DNA of 64,000 bases from Trichomonas vaginalis G3 (taxonomy: Eukaryota > Parabasalia > Trichomonadida > Trichomonadidae). Position 1 is the first letter of the stretch; every line of letters starts with the position of its first letter. Below are positions 10,070-19,879 of the stretch, one piece after another. Position numbers and translations under genes: made by a program. The stretch is from the NCBI RefSeq assembly GCF_026262505.1, contig NW_026529259.1:62001-126000 (forward strand), written 5' to 3'. Under the pieces are notes generated by a model. It saw only the letters and a program-made list of their open reading frames with translations. It had not been told where the DNA came from and searched no databases.

Positions 10070-12383
10070 TTATAAAGCATCATTTACAGGTATTTCATCG
10101 TCAGTAAATGAATCATCATTATCGTTTGGTTCAACCTGTTTATATAATCCTTTCATTTCTTCTTTCAAAACATAACACCATGTTTGTTTACCGTCTATTC
10201 TTCTATGTTTCCTATCACATTTATCCTTAATACTCATTTGGAAATTCTTGTCTTTCATGTCTGATGGTTTGCAGAATAGAGCATTTTCACACGTCATACC
10301 TGCACACAATTCATCATAATGTGTATTTATCCATACATCTAAAGGATTTGATGATAATTCTATTAAATCTTGTTTGGCTTCAGTCATCGGTATGATTCGT
10401 ACATTAAATGATGAAAGGTCATATTGCATAAAATACGTCAGTAAATTATCATAAAATTCCTTAGTGCATGAATCCATTAAATTCTTGAAGTAATCAAATT
10501 GACCCTTGAATTTACCATTAACTCTTAAAACTACGTATCTTCTGTCTCCAACTTCAATTTTGACAGGGTAGACGTTGTTAGTTACAAAATGAAGTTTGCA
10601 ACGTTCTGAGCTGTTCTTCTGGGTTGATTCTTTTCATTAATTCTAATTTGATTATCCGTAATAATTGATTTCAAAGCGTTGAAGTTTGCGAGTCTGTCTT
10701 CACCACATTCTTGAGTTCATTAAGTACAAGAAACATTTTATTTTCAACTACTGAGTTGAAATTACCCGTTAGCTCACTTATTTCAGTAATGTTTTTACAT
10801 GAATAACCAGCGAGAAGTTCAGAAATAATGTCTGTAAATCTGTTTTTACCTGTTCCCTGAAGTCCTTTCAAAATAATTGCTGTTTCATTCTTGATTCCAG
10901 GATGTTGAATCATTGATGCAATCCAGCCGAGAAGGTATTTATACACTTCATCGTTATTATCACAAATGACTTCTTTAATGAAATTCATAAACATCTCAAT
11001 TTTTGAGTAATCAGGCTTTTCAAGAATGTTGTATTTATAACCTTGAAACGTTGAGAAAACATCTGGAGAATCAGATTTAAAGCAAACACCCTTAACGGTT
11101 AATGAAGACAATTGATTTAATAGTACGTCCCATGCTGTTATTGTTTTACCTTCTTCTTTAAATAATTTAATCATTTTAAGTGACTCTTTCATGTTTGATT
11201 GAAGAACGAATGACATTTGATTCATTTTGTCGTGGATATTATAGTCCTTTTGAATGAAATATTTATTTCCGCAATCTACAAAACGGATTACACGTGATAA
11301 ATCCTCAATTACTTCAGAACTGTTTTTATACTGATGATTTTCAGCCTTGCGTCTAATATCTGTTATCAAAAACGAGTCATCAAGTTTGATATCAAATGTT
11401 ATTTTTGGCTTACGTAATAAAGGTAAAACATATTCATCATAATATTCCTTTTGATAAAGTTTTAGAATCTTCACCAAAACAAATGGAGAAGTCATTAAAT
11501 GTGCATATCTACCACGTGCTTTTTCAAAATTACTTTTAGCATTTTCTGTTAAACTGCAGAAATTATAAACGTTATCGTATGCTTCATTAATTAAATGATT
11601 AGGTAACGAATTAATTGCTTGAAACAGTGTGAATAATGTTATTTCTTTTTCTAAATTCATGTTTCCACCGTCATTATGTACTTCAAAATCACAGATGCCA
11701 TCAACTATGCTCTGGGCAAGTTTATCGTCAATGTTTACATCTTTGTTTTCATTCATGATAGTCTTTATTTCTTCGTTCTTCTGTTCAACTCTTACCTTAA
11801 TATTCAAATCATTTAATATATCGTTTACTGTTCTAGTTAATGTTGAATCGTAACTTCCACGAATGAATGAGTATGTATTGATTGGTTCTGTTGCATTCTT
11901 GCGAACTCTTGAATCAGCCATAACCACTAATGAACGCTTTGAATCAGCCATAGAAGTCATTATGTCAATATCATAATCATTGCAGGAATAACATTTAATC
12001 ATTCTGTTCGAGGTTGAATAGAAGAAATTAGTGTTGCAATAAATGTGAAGACCTCCTGATGCGGTTTTAACGATAACATCTTTATCCGAAAGTTTTGATA
12101 AAATGTCTTTTCTAACTGTTTCTTTAAGTTCATCATTGTACGATTTATTGATATCAACATCTATAATCGTTAAATTTGAAATTTTATTTACTAATAAAGC
12201 TGTACCAGTTTTCCTTCCTCTTCCTCCATCATGTTTGAGGTAGTTATGTAAATCAATCTTGTTTTCACCAATTCTTTCGTTGAGGGTTTTAGTTTCTGCC
12301 ACAACTAATGAATCAACTAATGAATCAATAACTTGTTCATCAGAAACGATATAGTTGCTGTTGTTGTTGTTTGTTGCCGTCAT
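10070..12383 (-). pseudogene. Maverick primase-helicase (AEP primase plus SF3 helicase), broken
   Basis: N-terminal archaeo-eukaryotic primase domain: the acidic motif IDVDINKS (about residues 75-82), the TASGGLHIYC motif with its His, and DIDIMTS further on. The C-terminal part has a superfamily 3 helicase Walker A (GLQGTGKNRF) and downstream ENKMFLVLNEL. Such D5-like proteins initiate and unwind DNA during replication in nucleocytoplasmic large DNA viruses, virophages and Polinton-like viruses. The start ATG follows TTCCTATATAAATG. The part is flanked by iteron-like arrays in opposite orientations and lies on the opposite strand compared with copy B. It is broken in this copy. Confidence 0.85.
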
Positions 12384-12439
12384 TTATATAGGAATAAAAA
12401 AATAAAAATAATTTTAAAACTAACTTTATTTTTGGGCTA

Positions 12440-12714
12440 CATCAAATTTTCGTAAATGTTGTCTAAATGTCATGTTGTCTCATTTTTTAAAAGAAGTTAA
12501 ATGACCTGGTAGCACATGGTAACATGGTAGCACCTTCAGTTCTTCAAAAATAAGTCATAACTGCCTTCCTCCTGTGTTGTTGTCTAAATGTCATGTTGTC
12601 TCATTTTTTAAAAGAAGTTAAATGACCTGGTAGCACATGGTAACATGGTAGCACCTTCAGTTCTTCAAAAATAAGTCATAACTGCCTTCCTCCTGTGTTG
12701 TTGTCTAAATGTCA
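12440..12714 (-). repeat. 121-bp repeat array, inverted block between primase-helicase and KilA-N genes
   Basis: Two full units and part of a third of the same 121-bp repeat as 9606-10048, in inverse orientation. It occupies the upstream region of the primase-helicase gene, so it may hold promoter or operator functions besides any replication role. Confidence 0.9.
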
Positions 12715-12793
12715 TGAGGTTAGAAATGAGGTTAGATCTAACCATCTACCCTAAAAATTATTTTTGGTGAATTCAATAAAATAAATGGTTCAT

Positions 12794-13459
12794 TTACTCA
12801 CAATATTTTTGTACAAAACAACCCCAAGCTTTTAACTTCTTTTCTGCAGCTTCTAATGCTATCTTAGCGAGTTCATATTCTCTAAATTCTCTCTTTAAAT
12901 TTTCTTGTTCCCATTGGTCTAGTTCGTATGGAGAATCTCTATAACCATAACATAACTCACGTTCATGTTCTAATTGTTTTTCGCACATTTTTCCAACTTC
13001 TTCTTCAAACAAAGGTTTAGCATTCTCTACTGTATCTTCAAGTTCTTCTTCATCTAATTTCTCATGAACTTTCTTGTCTATGGAGTCCATAATATCTTTG
13101 ACATAAAATGCATACTTTACAGAGCACCATTCAGCAACAAAATGAACGAGGTCAGGATGTATGTAAATACCTTTGAATTCATTTATAACACCCTTAGTAA
13201 GCTTATAAAATGCTTGTTTTGAGGTTGAGCCACTTTTGGCTCGACCGTATTCTTTCAACCAAAACTCAAGAATTTCCTGCATTTTAGCACTATTGAGAAA
13301 TCTGTTTAAATGGTTTAACTTTCCTGCTTCTCTTGCCATCTTTGTTGCATTAATGTAACCATCCTTGTCTCTACGTAAGACTTCAATACCGTTATAAGTG
13401 CCTTTTGTGAATGTTTCGCCATTAGATTTGTTAGTGAATGTTTTTGCTTCGACTGACAT
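12794..13459 (-). CDS. Maverick KilA-N domain protein
   Basis: Uninterrupted 221-residue protein from the ATG at 13459; the codon further upstream is TTG, and the first ATG there is followed at once by a stop. Residues about 15-115 match the KilA-N DNA-binding domain: EVLRRDKDGYINATKMAREAG, then a helix with LNRFLNSAKMQEIL, then GVINEFKGIYIHPDLVHFVAEWCS. The rest is a charged coiled coil (about 120-215). KilA-N proteins of large DNA viruses and phages are thought to act as regulators or nucleic-acid binders. It lies between two blocks of the 121-bp repeat, which makes repeat binding a reasonable guess. No counterpart is seen in copy B. Confidence 0.85.
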   Translation of the reverse strand: MSVEAKTFTNKSNGETFTKGTYNGIEVLRRDKDGYINATKMAREAGKLNHLNRFLNSAKMQEILEFWLKEYGRAKSGSTSKQAFYKLTKGVINEFKGIYIHPDLVHFVAEWCSVKYAFYVKDIMDSIDKKVHEKLDEEELEDTVENAKPLFEEEVGKMCEKQLEHERELCYGYRDSPYELDQWEQENLKREFREYELAKIALEAAEKKLKAWGCFVQKYCE

Positions 13460-13556
13460 TTCTGTTCTTACATACAAAATAAAAAAATAAAAATAATTTT
13501 AAAACTAACTTTATTTTTGGGTCATTTACACTCATTCCGATGAAGTCATGACAAAT

Positions 13557-13800
13557 CATTTCCTGTGTTGTTGTCTAAATGTCATGTTGTCTCATTTTTT
13601 AAAAGAAGTTAAATGACCTGGTAGCACATGGTAACATGGTAGCACCTTCAGTTCTTCAAAAATAATTCATAACTGCCTTCCTCCTGTGTTGTTGACATAA
13701 TGTCATGTCGTCAACATGGTAACATGGTAGCACCTTCAGTTCTTCAAAAATAAGTCATAACTGCCTTCCTCCTGTGTTGTTGTCTAAATGTCATGTTGTC
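13557..13800 (-). repeat. 121-bp repeat array, inverted block upstream of the KilA-N gene
   Basis: Two units of the 121-bp repeat in inverse orientation, one of them in the short form that contains GTTGAC...GTCAAC ends. It lies immediately upstream of the KilA-N gene and downstream of the small plus-strand gene's leader. Confidence 0.88.
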
Positions 13801-13844
13801 ACAAACTTTAGAACGGCATAATTTAAATTTTTATTTTTATATAA

Positions 13845-14009
13845 ATGGATACCCCACAAGCTCAAAATTTACCACGAATCATAACAAGGGAGGAAATGAT
13901 AAAAATGATGCAAGAACATGTTAAAAATAACAAACCACTAAAATTGAGAAAATGTGGTTATGCAGTAATGATGGAAAGAGAGATGTTGTCAAAGAGGAAT
14001 AAAAATTAA
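13845..14009 (+). CDS. Maverick 54-residue basic protein
   Basis: Short frame starting in TTTATTTTTATATAAATG, the same leader as the integrase gene, which supports a real start. The protein (MDTPQAQNLPRIITREEMIK...) has one amphipathic helix and a basic C-terminal half with a single Cys (LKLRKCGYAVMMERE), ending KRNKN. It converges with the 95-residue gene, overlapping it by four bases at the stops. No family is recognised; a small DNA-binding or virion protein is possible. Confidence 0.5.
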   Translation: MDTPQAQNLPRIITREEMIKMMQEHVKNNKPLKLRKCGYAVMMEREMLSKRNKN

Positions 14010-14293
14010 ATTTGGATTGAGTTTAAAAATTCATCTTTATTAAATTCATCTCTTCCAATCAATTTATTTATTCTATTAAATTCTTTTATTTTTGCTTCAC
14101 TCAGTTTAAGGATTGAACGGTAAGTTTCTAATTTTTCGATTATTTCTTTATCGTTTTCAGTTCCATTAGTTTTATGGGCATCAACCCCACCGCATTGTGG
14201 CTTCTTTTTGTAATAGCATATTTTTGATTTAATTCTGTTTAGTTTCTTTTTATATTCATCGTCTGGACTCTTGGCTGCTTCGTTGTCACTCAT
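14006..14293 (-). CDS. Maverick 95-residue coiled-coil protein
   Basis: Uninterrupted frame, MSDNEAAKSPDDEYKKKLNR..., with a basic segment (KICYYKKKPQ), a Gly/Asn linker (about 37-50) and a C-terminal coiled coil (about 50-90). It lies just downstream of the integrase gene on the same strand, with a 20-base gap. The start context is CGTAAGAAATG. No domain is recognised, and no counterpart is seen in copy B. Confidence 0.55.
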   Translation of the reverse strand: MSDNEAAKSPDDEYKKKLNRIKSKICYYKKKPQCGGVDAHKTNGTENDKEIIEKLETYRSILKLSEAKIKEFNRINKLIGRDEFNKDEFLNSIQI

Positions 14294-14313
14294 TTCTTAC
14301 GAAATAAAAAAAA

Positions 14314-15840
14314 TTAAATATTATTTAAATATAATGGAGTAATAAAATAAATCGGAATTTCTATTAATTTATTGTCAACTTCAACTAATACATTACCGTT
14401 AATATATCTAACAAATTCAGCTATTGTGTCAAATCTTCGTCTTCTTTTTGTCATTGATTTATCAGTTTTTCCATAATCGAGATGAATCAAAACTTTATCC
14501 CCTTGTTTAAAATTCATGAGCCCCGAATTAATTTGTTCACGTTTAACATCATTTAACTTTTCCATTTGCTTTCTAATATATTCCCATTCTTTTGAAATAT
14601 CATTTTTCATTTCCACTGGTTTCATGTTTATAGTTCTATGCCATGTATTATTGTAATAATATACTAACTGCTGTATGATGGAGTCATGATTTCCATCCCA
14701 GTATATCTGACCGTTAACCCCTAACGCATCTCTAAGAGTTCTCATTACCGCATCAACTATTTTATTATGAAACGTATATGGAGAGGATGAAAAGTAAAAA
14801 TTAATTTGTGGGAAATAATGAGTCATAGCTGCCTGAAATCCTTTATCACCATCACCCCTTATATTATCTACTCTTTCATGATCTAGTAAGTATTGAATAG
14901 CTCTTCGTGTTTCCTGTTCTGTTTTCCCTTTCACTGGAATGCAATATAAATATCTAGTGTTAATGTTAATGGCAAATAAATAAGTAACGTTTCCTTTTGA
15001 ATATTCCAGATGATCGATTTCGTATGAATATGGATATGGAGCAAATGAGGGACGACTAAATTTTTCCTTTAATGGTTGAATTTTTGGGTCAATTGGTTTA
15101 TTTAATATCTTGAAATCCTTTTTAAAATCTTTTTGCTTCTTTAATGTTTGAAATGGATATAATAAAGTGAATGATGAAGGATTAACTGAATGAGGAGGCG
15201 GTACTGTCGTTGGAGGTTTTGGTGTTGCAAGTGGTTTAATTTTATCTGCTTTGATTTTGGATTTCATTCCTTCCTTCATTAATTCTGGATGTATTCTATT
15301 CATTTGTTTTAAATATGCTGTATATAAAGGTTTGATATACTTTCCCGCTTCGAGTTTATGTTGAAGGATGAATTCCAAAAGTTGATCTTCATTTAAAAGT
15401 CGGGCTGAATATGGTTTAACTAATGAATCATAAATTAAAGCTTGTGCATCATTTATGGTCTGAAGGACCTGGGTGTTTTGTTCCTTTTGTTTTTGTTCCT
15501 TTGGCTTTGGTTTTTGTGGCTCAGGATTATATAAATTATATAATTCATCAATATCTTCTTCTGTTAATAGTTTATTTTTGAAATCTTTCAATTGTTTAAG
15601 TTGTGATTTAGTTTTTCCCTTTATATATTCATTATTTTTAATTTTGTCTTTAATTTTAGAAATTATTTTATCATGATATTTCAAAATTTCATTTTTATAA
15701 TATGGATAATAATAATCCATATCATCACCCGTTATATCTTCATTATATTTTTGGAGATATGCTTTTAAATCATAATAATTAAGAAAATTTTGATTAAATA
15801 CTAAATCATCAATTAAATTTTTTAAATGTACGTTATCCAT
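14314..15840 (-). CDS. Maverick retroviral-type integrase
   Basis: 508-residue uninterrupted frame starting in TTTTATTTTTATATAAATG. The first 215 residues are charged, helical and Pro/Lys-rich. An RNase H-fold integrase core follows (about 260-400): EIDHLEY with the first Asp, GDGDKGFQAAMTHYFPQ with the second, and the HNKIVDAVMRTLRDAL helix. The C-terminal region (about 440-500) has an SH3/chromo-like look (GDKVLIHLDYG...RYINGNVLVEVDN...YFITPLYL). Polinton integrases insert the linear element and make 6-bp target duplications, as seen around copies A and B. A GC-rich CCCAGGTCC micro-insert lies in its N-terminal linker (15455-15476). No integrase part is recognised in copy B. Confidence 0.9.
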   Translation of the reverse strand: MDNVHLKNLIDDLVFNQNFLNYYDLKAYLQKYNEDITGDDMDYYYPYYKNEILKYHDKIISKIKDKIKNNEYIKGKTKSQLKQLKDFKNKLLTEEDIDELYNLYNPEPQKPKPKEQKQKEQNTQVLQTINDAQALIYDSLVKPYSARLLNEDQLLEFILQHKLEAGKYIKPLYTAYLKQMNRIHPELMKEGMKSKIKADKIKPLATPKPPTTVPPPHSVNPSSFTLLYPFQTLKKQKDFKKDFKILNKPIDPKIQPLKEKFSRPSFAPYPYSYEIDHLEYSKGNVTYLFAININTRYLYCIPVKGKTEQETRRAIQYLLDHERVDNIRGDGDKGFQAAMTHYFPQINFYFSSSPYTFHNKIVDAVMRTLRDALGVNGQIYWDGNHDSIIQQLVYYYNNTWHRTINMKPVEMKNDISKEWEYIRKQMEKLNDVKREQINSGLMNFKQGDKVLIHLDYGKTDKSMTKRRRRFDTIAEFVRYINGNVLVEVDNKLIEIPIYFITPLYLNNI

Positions 15841-15864
15841 TTATATAAAAATAAAATCAATGTT

Positions 15865-15936
15865 TTAAGGGTGCCCACCTCTTTGATCAAGAATCAAAAC
15901 CATCATTAACGGTTCCTTTTGTCTCTTCTGTGGCAT
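15865..15936 (-). other. Tiny frame (23 residues) between integrase and polymerase genes
   Basis: ATG in a TTTTTAATGAAATG context opening a 23-residue basic peptide (MPQKRQK...GGHP). The 123-base gap between the polymerase and integrase genes holds nothing else. It may be a short virion peptide, a remnant, or chance. Confidence 0.2.
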
Positions 15937-15963
15937 TTCATTAAAAATAAAAAATAAATTCTT

Positions 15964-18900
15964 TTAAATAAATGGCATACAACATCCATTTTCACAACAT
16001 ACAGCCTTAGTGTGTGCTCCTGTTAATGCAGTCTTACCGATTGTTAAGCGAGTCATTGACCCATTTTTAAGTTGTAAATTAATATTCTGACCATCAAATA
16101 TCAATTTATCATTTATTATATCCAAATAATTTTTAGGTGTTAATTGTTTATTTTGTCTTAAACTAACACCTTTCATTTTTTGTGCAATCTTTTTAAAATC
16201 ACTTCCATCAATTGAACCGTTGAATGATGTATAACACTTAGGACATAAAGCAACCATGTTATCACCTTGTTTCTCAATTGCTAAACCCAATAATTTTTTC
16301 TCATGTGCTTTTTCTTCAGCTTTATTCTTTAATTTAGGTTTAAATTTCTCATCAAAACAGAAGAAATTAAAAGGTGCGAATTTGAAAATGTTTTTATCAT
16401 AAAATTGTTTATCGGTTATAATCGCCTGAAATGCTTGAGTGTTAGGAAGATTTGGATCGCCGGCGATTGCCCAATAAGATGAATCAGTATCACCTTCAAT
16501 GAAATGAAAACGATTAACATCCATGCATTTATACATAAAATCATAAATGAAAACCAAATACCAGTATTTTGCGTTATCTAAAGTGAAGAATGCCTCTTGT
16601 AAACATGTTTCACATCTATAAAATCTATCTTTAAGCATCAGTTGATATGTATCTTCACCTATTTCTCTTATGTTTTTAAACTTATTTGACATACATGCAA
16701 CGCGTGACTTCTGTGCATTCATTATTTTAGTCTTTGCGTAATTTTGTGTATTCATTGCATCGTAACCATATGATCCATTAAGTGAAATCTTGCAAAATAA
16801 ACTTTTTCCTTTATTTCCTTCTAATTCAGCCTTTTGTCTTTCGTTCATAAATTCATTCGCAAATTCATTAAAACAAGTGTTTTTCGTAAATGTTAAAATT
16901 GATTGAATATCATCGATGATAAAATGAAATCTGTCTATTAGATACCAAAGATAATAAGAAGAAAATGGTTGATATTGGTTGTGTGTTGATGCTAACTGAG
17001 TTAATTTCCTCTGTTTCTGGTCAACTGGTAGATTGTTTGATTTCATGTAATTATACATAAAACTGCCAATTGTTTTTTCATCTGTGATAATATCTAAGTT
17101 TCTTATTATCGGTAAAAAGTTTATGTAATCATTAATGTATTTTTCATCAATGTGACCCTTTACTTCAGCCACGAATAAAGTATTTTTCTTCTTAATAATT
17201 CCCAGTGCTTTTGCTTTCTTTGTTGCTGTATCACAAATGATAACACCATTCAATCTTCCCGGCATATACATTTTATGGTCAGTATATTGAATGAAATCAT
17301 GAGGATTAGATGAAAATGATGAAGGATATAATGAATTAAAGTCAACTCCAACGAAATGAGTCATAATGTTGGTGGTGTCCTCATTTGATACAGTTTTAGT
17401 TTCTGGATTATATGAAAGTTTATTAATGTGCGTGATTCCTTTAAGATTAACACGATGTTGAACATTTGATAGACCACCAGTAATTCCATTACGGAGAATG
17501 TGATAAGCTTCAACTGAATCTAAAGTCATTGGTAAATTATTTTTTAATGCATAATTTCTTAAATTGATTCTTAAACGTTGAACATCTTCATCTTTATTTG
17601 CTTTTACGACATTGCAATAACAACACATTAACTGACAATTTTCTTTGGTATGTGGTTTTTCATTATCTATTCTATCCAATGTTGGTTTATTAGCATATGT
17701 AAACGCTTTACCACACATTTTGCATTTAGATGAAAGGATTAAATCGTGATAGTATTGAAAATCATCCATTGAAACATTGTTTTTAGTATCCCTTTCTGCT
17801 TTTTCATCTTGTTTCTTATATGATTCAATTTTATATTTCCAATACTTTTTTGTTAATTCAAAACTTGATTCCACATTTTCTTCTTCTGGATATGTTTCAT
17901 TAGGATTAAAGTCTTTATATGCTAAAGCGTAACGAATCATTGATGCATTCGATGATAAAGAAAGATTATGAAGCATGTCAATTTTATAAACAAATGTTTC
18001 TTCGATAATTTTATCAATTGGGTCAATCATAATTTCAACGTCTTTATTGCAATAATGAATAAAATATTCTAATCTATTCTCAAAATTTTTAGCATCATTG
18101 AGATATATTTGATAATCTGAATCGGATATTGTTTCTTGTGTTAATGCTGAATAAAATGAATCTTTCGTGAATGGTTCCTTTTTATATAATTCTTCTTCGT
18201 AATTCTCCCATGTGATGAATTGATAAGGGAAAAAGGATTTAACACGTGTTTTATTGTTTCCGAAATCTTGAGTGAATTGGTCTAATGTCCCACCCGCTAT
18301 ATAATTTCTGATGTCAATAAATCTCAATTCATATGGAACGTTTGTTTTCTTTACAATGATTTGCTTAAATTGTGAAGATGAACCCAGCATTGATTTTATC
18401 TTCCATTTTGCAGTATTTAAATCACGAAGAATTAAATTTAAATCAAACTTTCCCGAATTAAAACCAATGATATTCACTTTATTAAATTCTTCATCTAAAA
18501 GCTCTTTCATTGCTTCCTTTTGTTTCTCATTTAATGTATTCATTAATTCTTCATATTGTTCAATATTTGATTTAGCAACTAATGAACAGGTTGAAAATAA
18601 AAACTCAATCCAATCAGAAATAAAAGAATCACTCGAAGTTAAGCAAAAATTCCTCGTATATGTTTTATCATTTAATTTAACCGTTGATGATACCATGAAT
18701 GGTTTTAAGTAAGCGTTCAAAGTTGCACATTCAGAAAGTTGTAATTCTTCTTTAGTCTCTAATGTTTCGAAGTCAAAAGTAATATAATATCTTGTCGGTT
18801 GATAATATTCCTGCAAATTATGAGCTAATAACCACTGATATATCTTCTGTTTCGTAATATGTGGTGCATATGGTTGCTGTGTCTTTTGCAATTGAACGTC

Positions 18901-19407
18901 TTGAATTAATCTTCCATTATTTTCTTTACATTTCTCACAATGCTTTAAAAATCTTCTTTGGTTTTTCCTTTCTGGATCATCACGGATAGAATAAACTTCT
19001 TCTTTACAATATGGACAAACTCTATAGCCGGTGAGTGCTTCAACGTCTGTTATTCTGTCAGCGTGAAGTTTTCCATTTGGACTCTGTGTTAATAAAATAT
19101 TTACTGTTTCAAATTCTGGATCTATCATTATTGAATCCACTAATGGAAAGTCTACCTTATTTATGTCCACGTCTTCTGGTTGAGGATCACAATAATAGAA
19201 ATCAATATTAACATTTAACATTCTCGCTAATCTCTCACTTTCTGATGAAATGTCAAACCCTTCATATGCATCTATTGCTTCATTTAAATAACTTCTACGA
19301 GTTTTAGGATTAACACCATCAGGAATGTTATAGAAGCGTTTAAATAACCTTCTACCTTCGGCTCTTATTTGATTATCATTCATTTTAGCTGTTCCGTTTT
19401 TGTTCAT
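15964..19407 (-). CDS. Maverick protein-primed family B DNA polymerase with HNH-like module
   Basis: 1147-residue uninterrupted frame. An N-terminal zinc-knuckle-like pair CPYC...CEKC (about 131-160) precedes the 3'-5' exonuclease motifs (FDFETLE about 211, FNSGKFDLNL, YCNKDVEI). The polymerase palm shows motif A VDFNSLYPS (about 687), motif B KISLNGSYGY and motif C GDTDSSYW (about 973). This is the Polinton replicative polymerase, expected to use a terminal protein as primer; I see no terminal-protein domain. An HNH-like segment CKMCG...DRIDN...HTKENCQLMCCYC (about 557-603) sits between exonuclease and palm. The start context is TTACATAAATG. It is transcribed after the terminal gene at 19459-22363. 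Copy B has the same part (33418-36828), broken. Confidence 0.93.
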   Translation of the reverse strand: MNKNGTAKMNDNQIRAEGRRLFKRFYNIPDGVNPKTRRSYLNEAIDAYEGFDISSESERLARMLNVNIDFYYCDPQPEDVDINKVDFPLVDSIMIDPEFETVNILLTQSPNGKLHADRITDVEALTGYRVCPYCKEEVYSIRDDPERKNQRRFLKHCEKCKENNGRLIQDVQLQKTQQPYAPHITKQKIYQWLLAHNLQEYYQPTRYYITFDFETLETKEELQLSECATLNAYLKPFMVSSTVKLNDKTYTRNFCLTSSDSFISDWIEFLFSTCSLVAKSNIEQYEELMNTLNEKQKEAMKELLDEEFNKVNIIGFNSGKFDLNLILRDLNTAKWKIKSMLGSSSQFKQIIVKKTNVPYELRFIDIRNYIAGGTLDQFTQDFGNNKTRVKSFFPYQFITWENYEEELYKKEPFTKDSFYSALTQETISDSDYQIYLNDAKNFENRLEYFIHYCNKDVEIMIDPIDKIIEETFVYKIDMLHNLSLSSNASMIRYALAYKDFNPNETYPEEENVESSFELTKKYWKYKIESYKKQDEKAERDTKNNVSMDDFQYYHDLILSSKCKMCGKAFTYANKPTLDRIDNEKPHTKENCQLMCCYCNVVKANKDEDVQRLRINLRNYALKNNLPMTLDSVEAYHILRNGITGGLSNVQHRVNLKGITHINKLSYNPETKTVSNEDTTNIMTHFVGVDFNSLYPSSFSSNPHDFIQYTDHKMYMPGRLNGVIICDTATKKAKALGIIKKKNTLFVAEVKGHIDEKYINDYINFLPIIRNLDIITDEKTIGSFMYNYMKSNNLPVDQKQRKLTQLASTHNQYQPFSSYYLWYLIDRFHFIIDDIQSILTFTKNTCFNEFANEFMNERQKAELEGNKGKSLFCKISLNGSYGYDAMNTQNYAKTKIMNAQKSRVACMSNKFKNIREIGEDTYQLMLKDRFYRCETCLQEAFFTLDNAKYWYLVFIYDFMYKCMDVNRFHFIEGDTDSSYWAIAGDPNLPNTQAFQAIITDKQFYDKNIFKFAPFNFFCFDEKFKPKLKNKAEEKAHEKKLLGLAIEKQGDNMVALCPKCYTSFNGSIDGSDFKKIAQKMKGVSLRQNKQLTPKNYLDIINDKLIFDGQNINLQLKNGSMTRLTIGKTALTGAHTKAVCCENGCCMPFI
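17590..17735 (-). other. HNH-like zinc module inside the polymerase
   Basis: CxxC (CKMCG), then LDRIDNEKPHTKENCQLMCCYCN: the two Cys pairs, the D-R-I-D and the H-T-x-E-N-C match the HNH endonuclease finger. It is also present in copy B (34990-35115), so it is a fixed part of this polymerase family and not a recent insertion. Confidence 0.7.
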
Positions 19408-19721
19408 TTATGTAAGAATAAAAAAAATTAAAAAATAAATAAAAATAAAGTTTATTCTTTAAAGCCCATAAAATGAATTAAGAACACATAAATTTTTATC
19501 ATCCGCGATGTGACGAATACATTTTAATTTACTCAAGAATGTGTACCCTGATACATTAAATCTAATTCCTGTCTTATTTAATTTCACAACTTTGAAAAGG
19601 AATGTATGAATAGCTATAAAATGATGAGAAGATGTTTTATGGGTTGCTTCCATTTTTTCTGAAATAAATGAATAAATATAATGTTTATAAGTTTTCATAT
19701 CTTTTATGTTCTTAATAACGA

Positions 19722-19802
19722 ATGGTATAGACCTTTCCACTTCATCTTCCTTCGGTGCTGTTCTTTCATATGAAACATTATTAGTATCTTCAACAATGAA
19801 AC
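19722..19802. repeat. 81-bp direct duplication, left copy (flanks the insertion in Maverick A)
   Basis: 81 bp identical, apart from at most a base or two, to 21478-21558. Both copies are Maverick gene sequence, so the insertion duplicated its target site over an unusually long length. Confidence 0.88.
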
Positions 19803-19879
19803 GAGTGTGGTAGAATTTACAAAAAAGTGACAGTAGAAAAAGTGACACTTAACCTTAAATTTCCAAACACTATTTTTTG

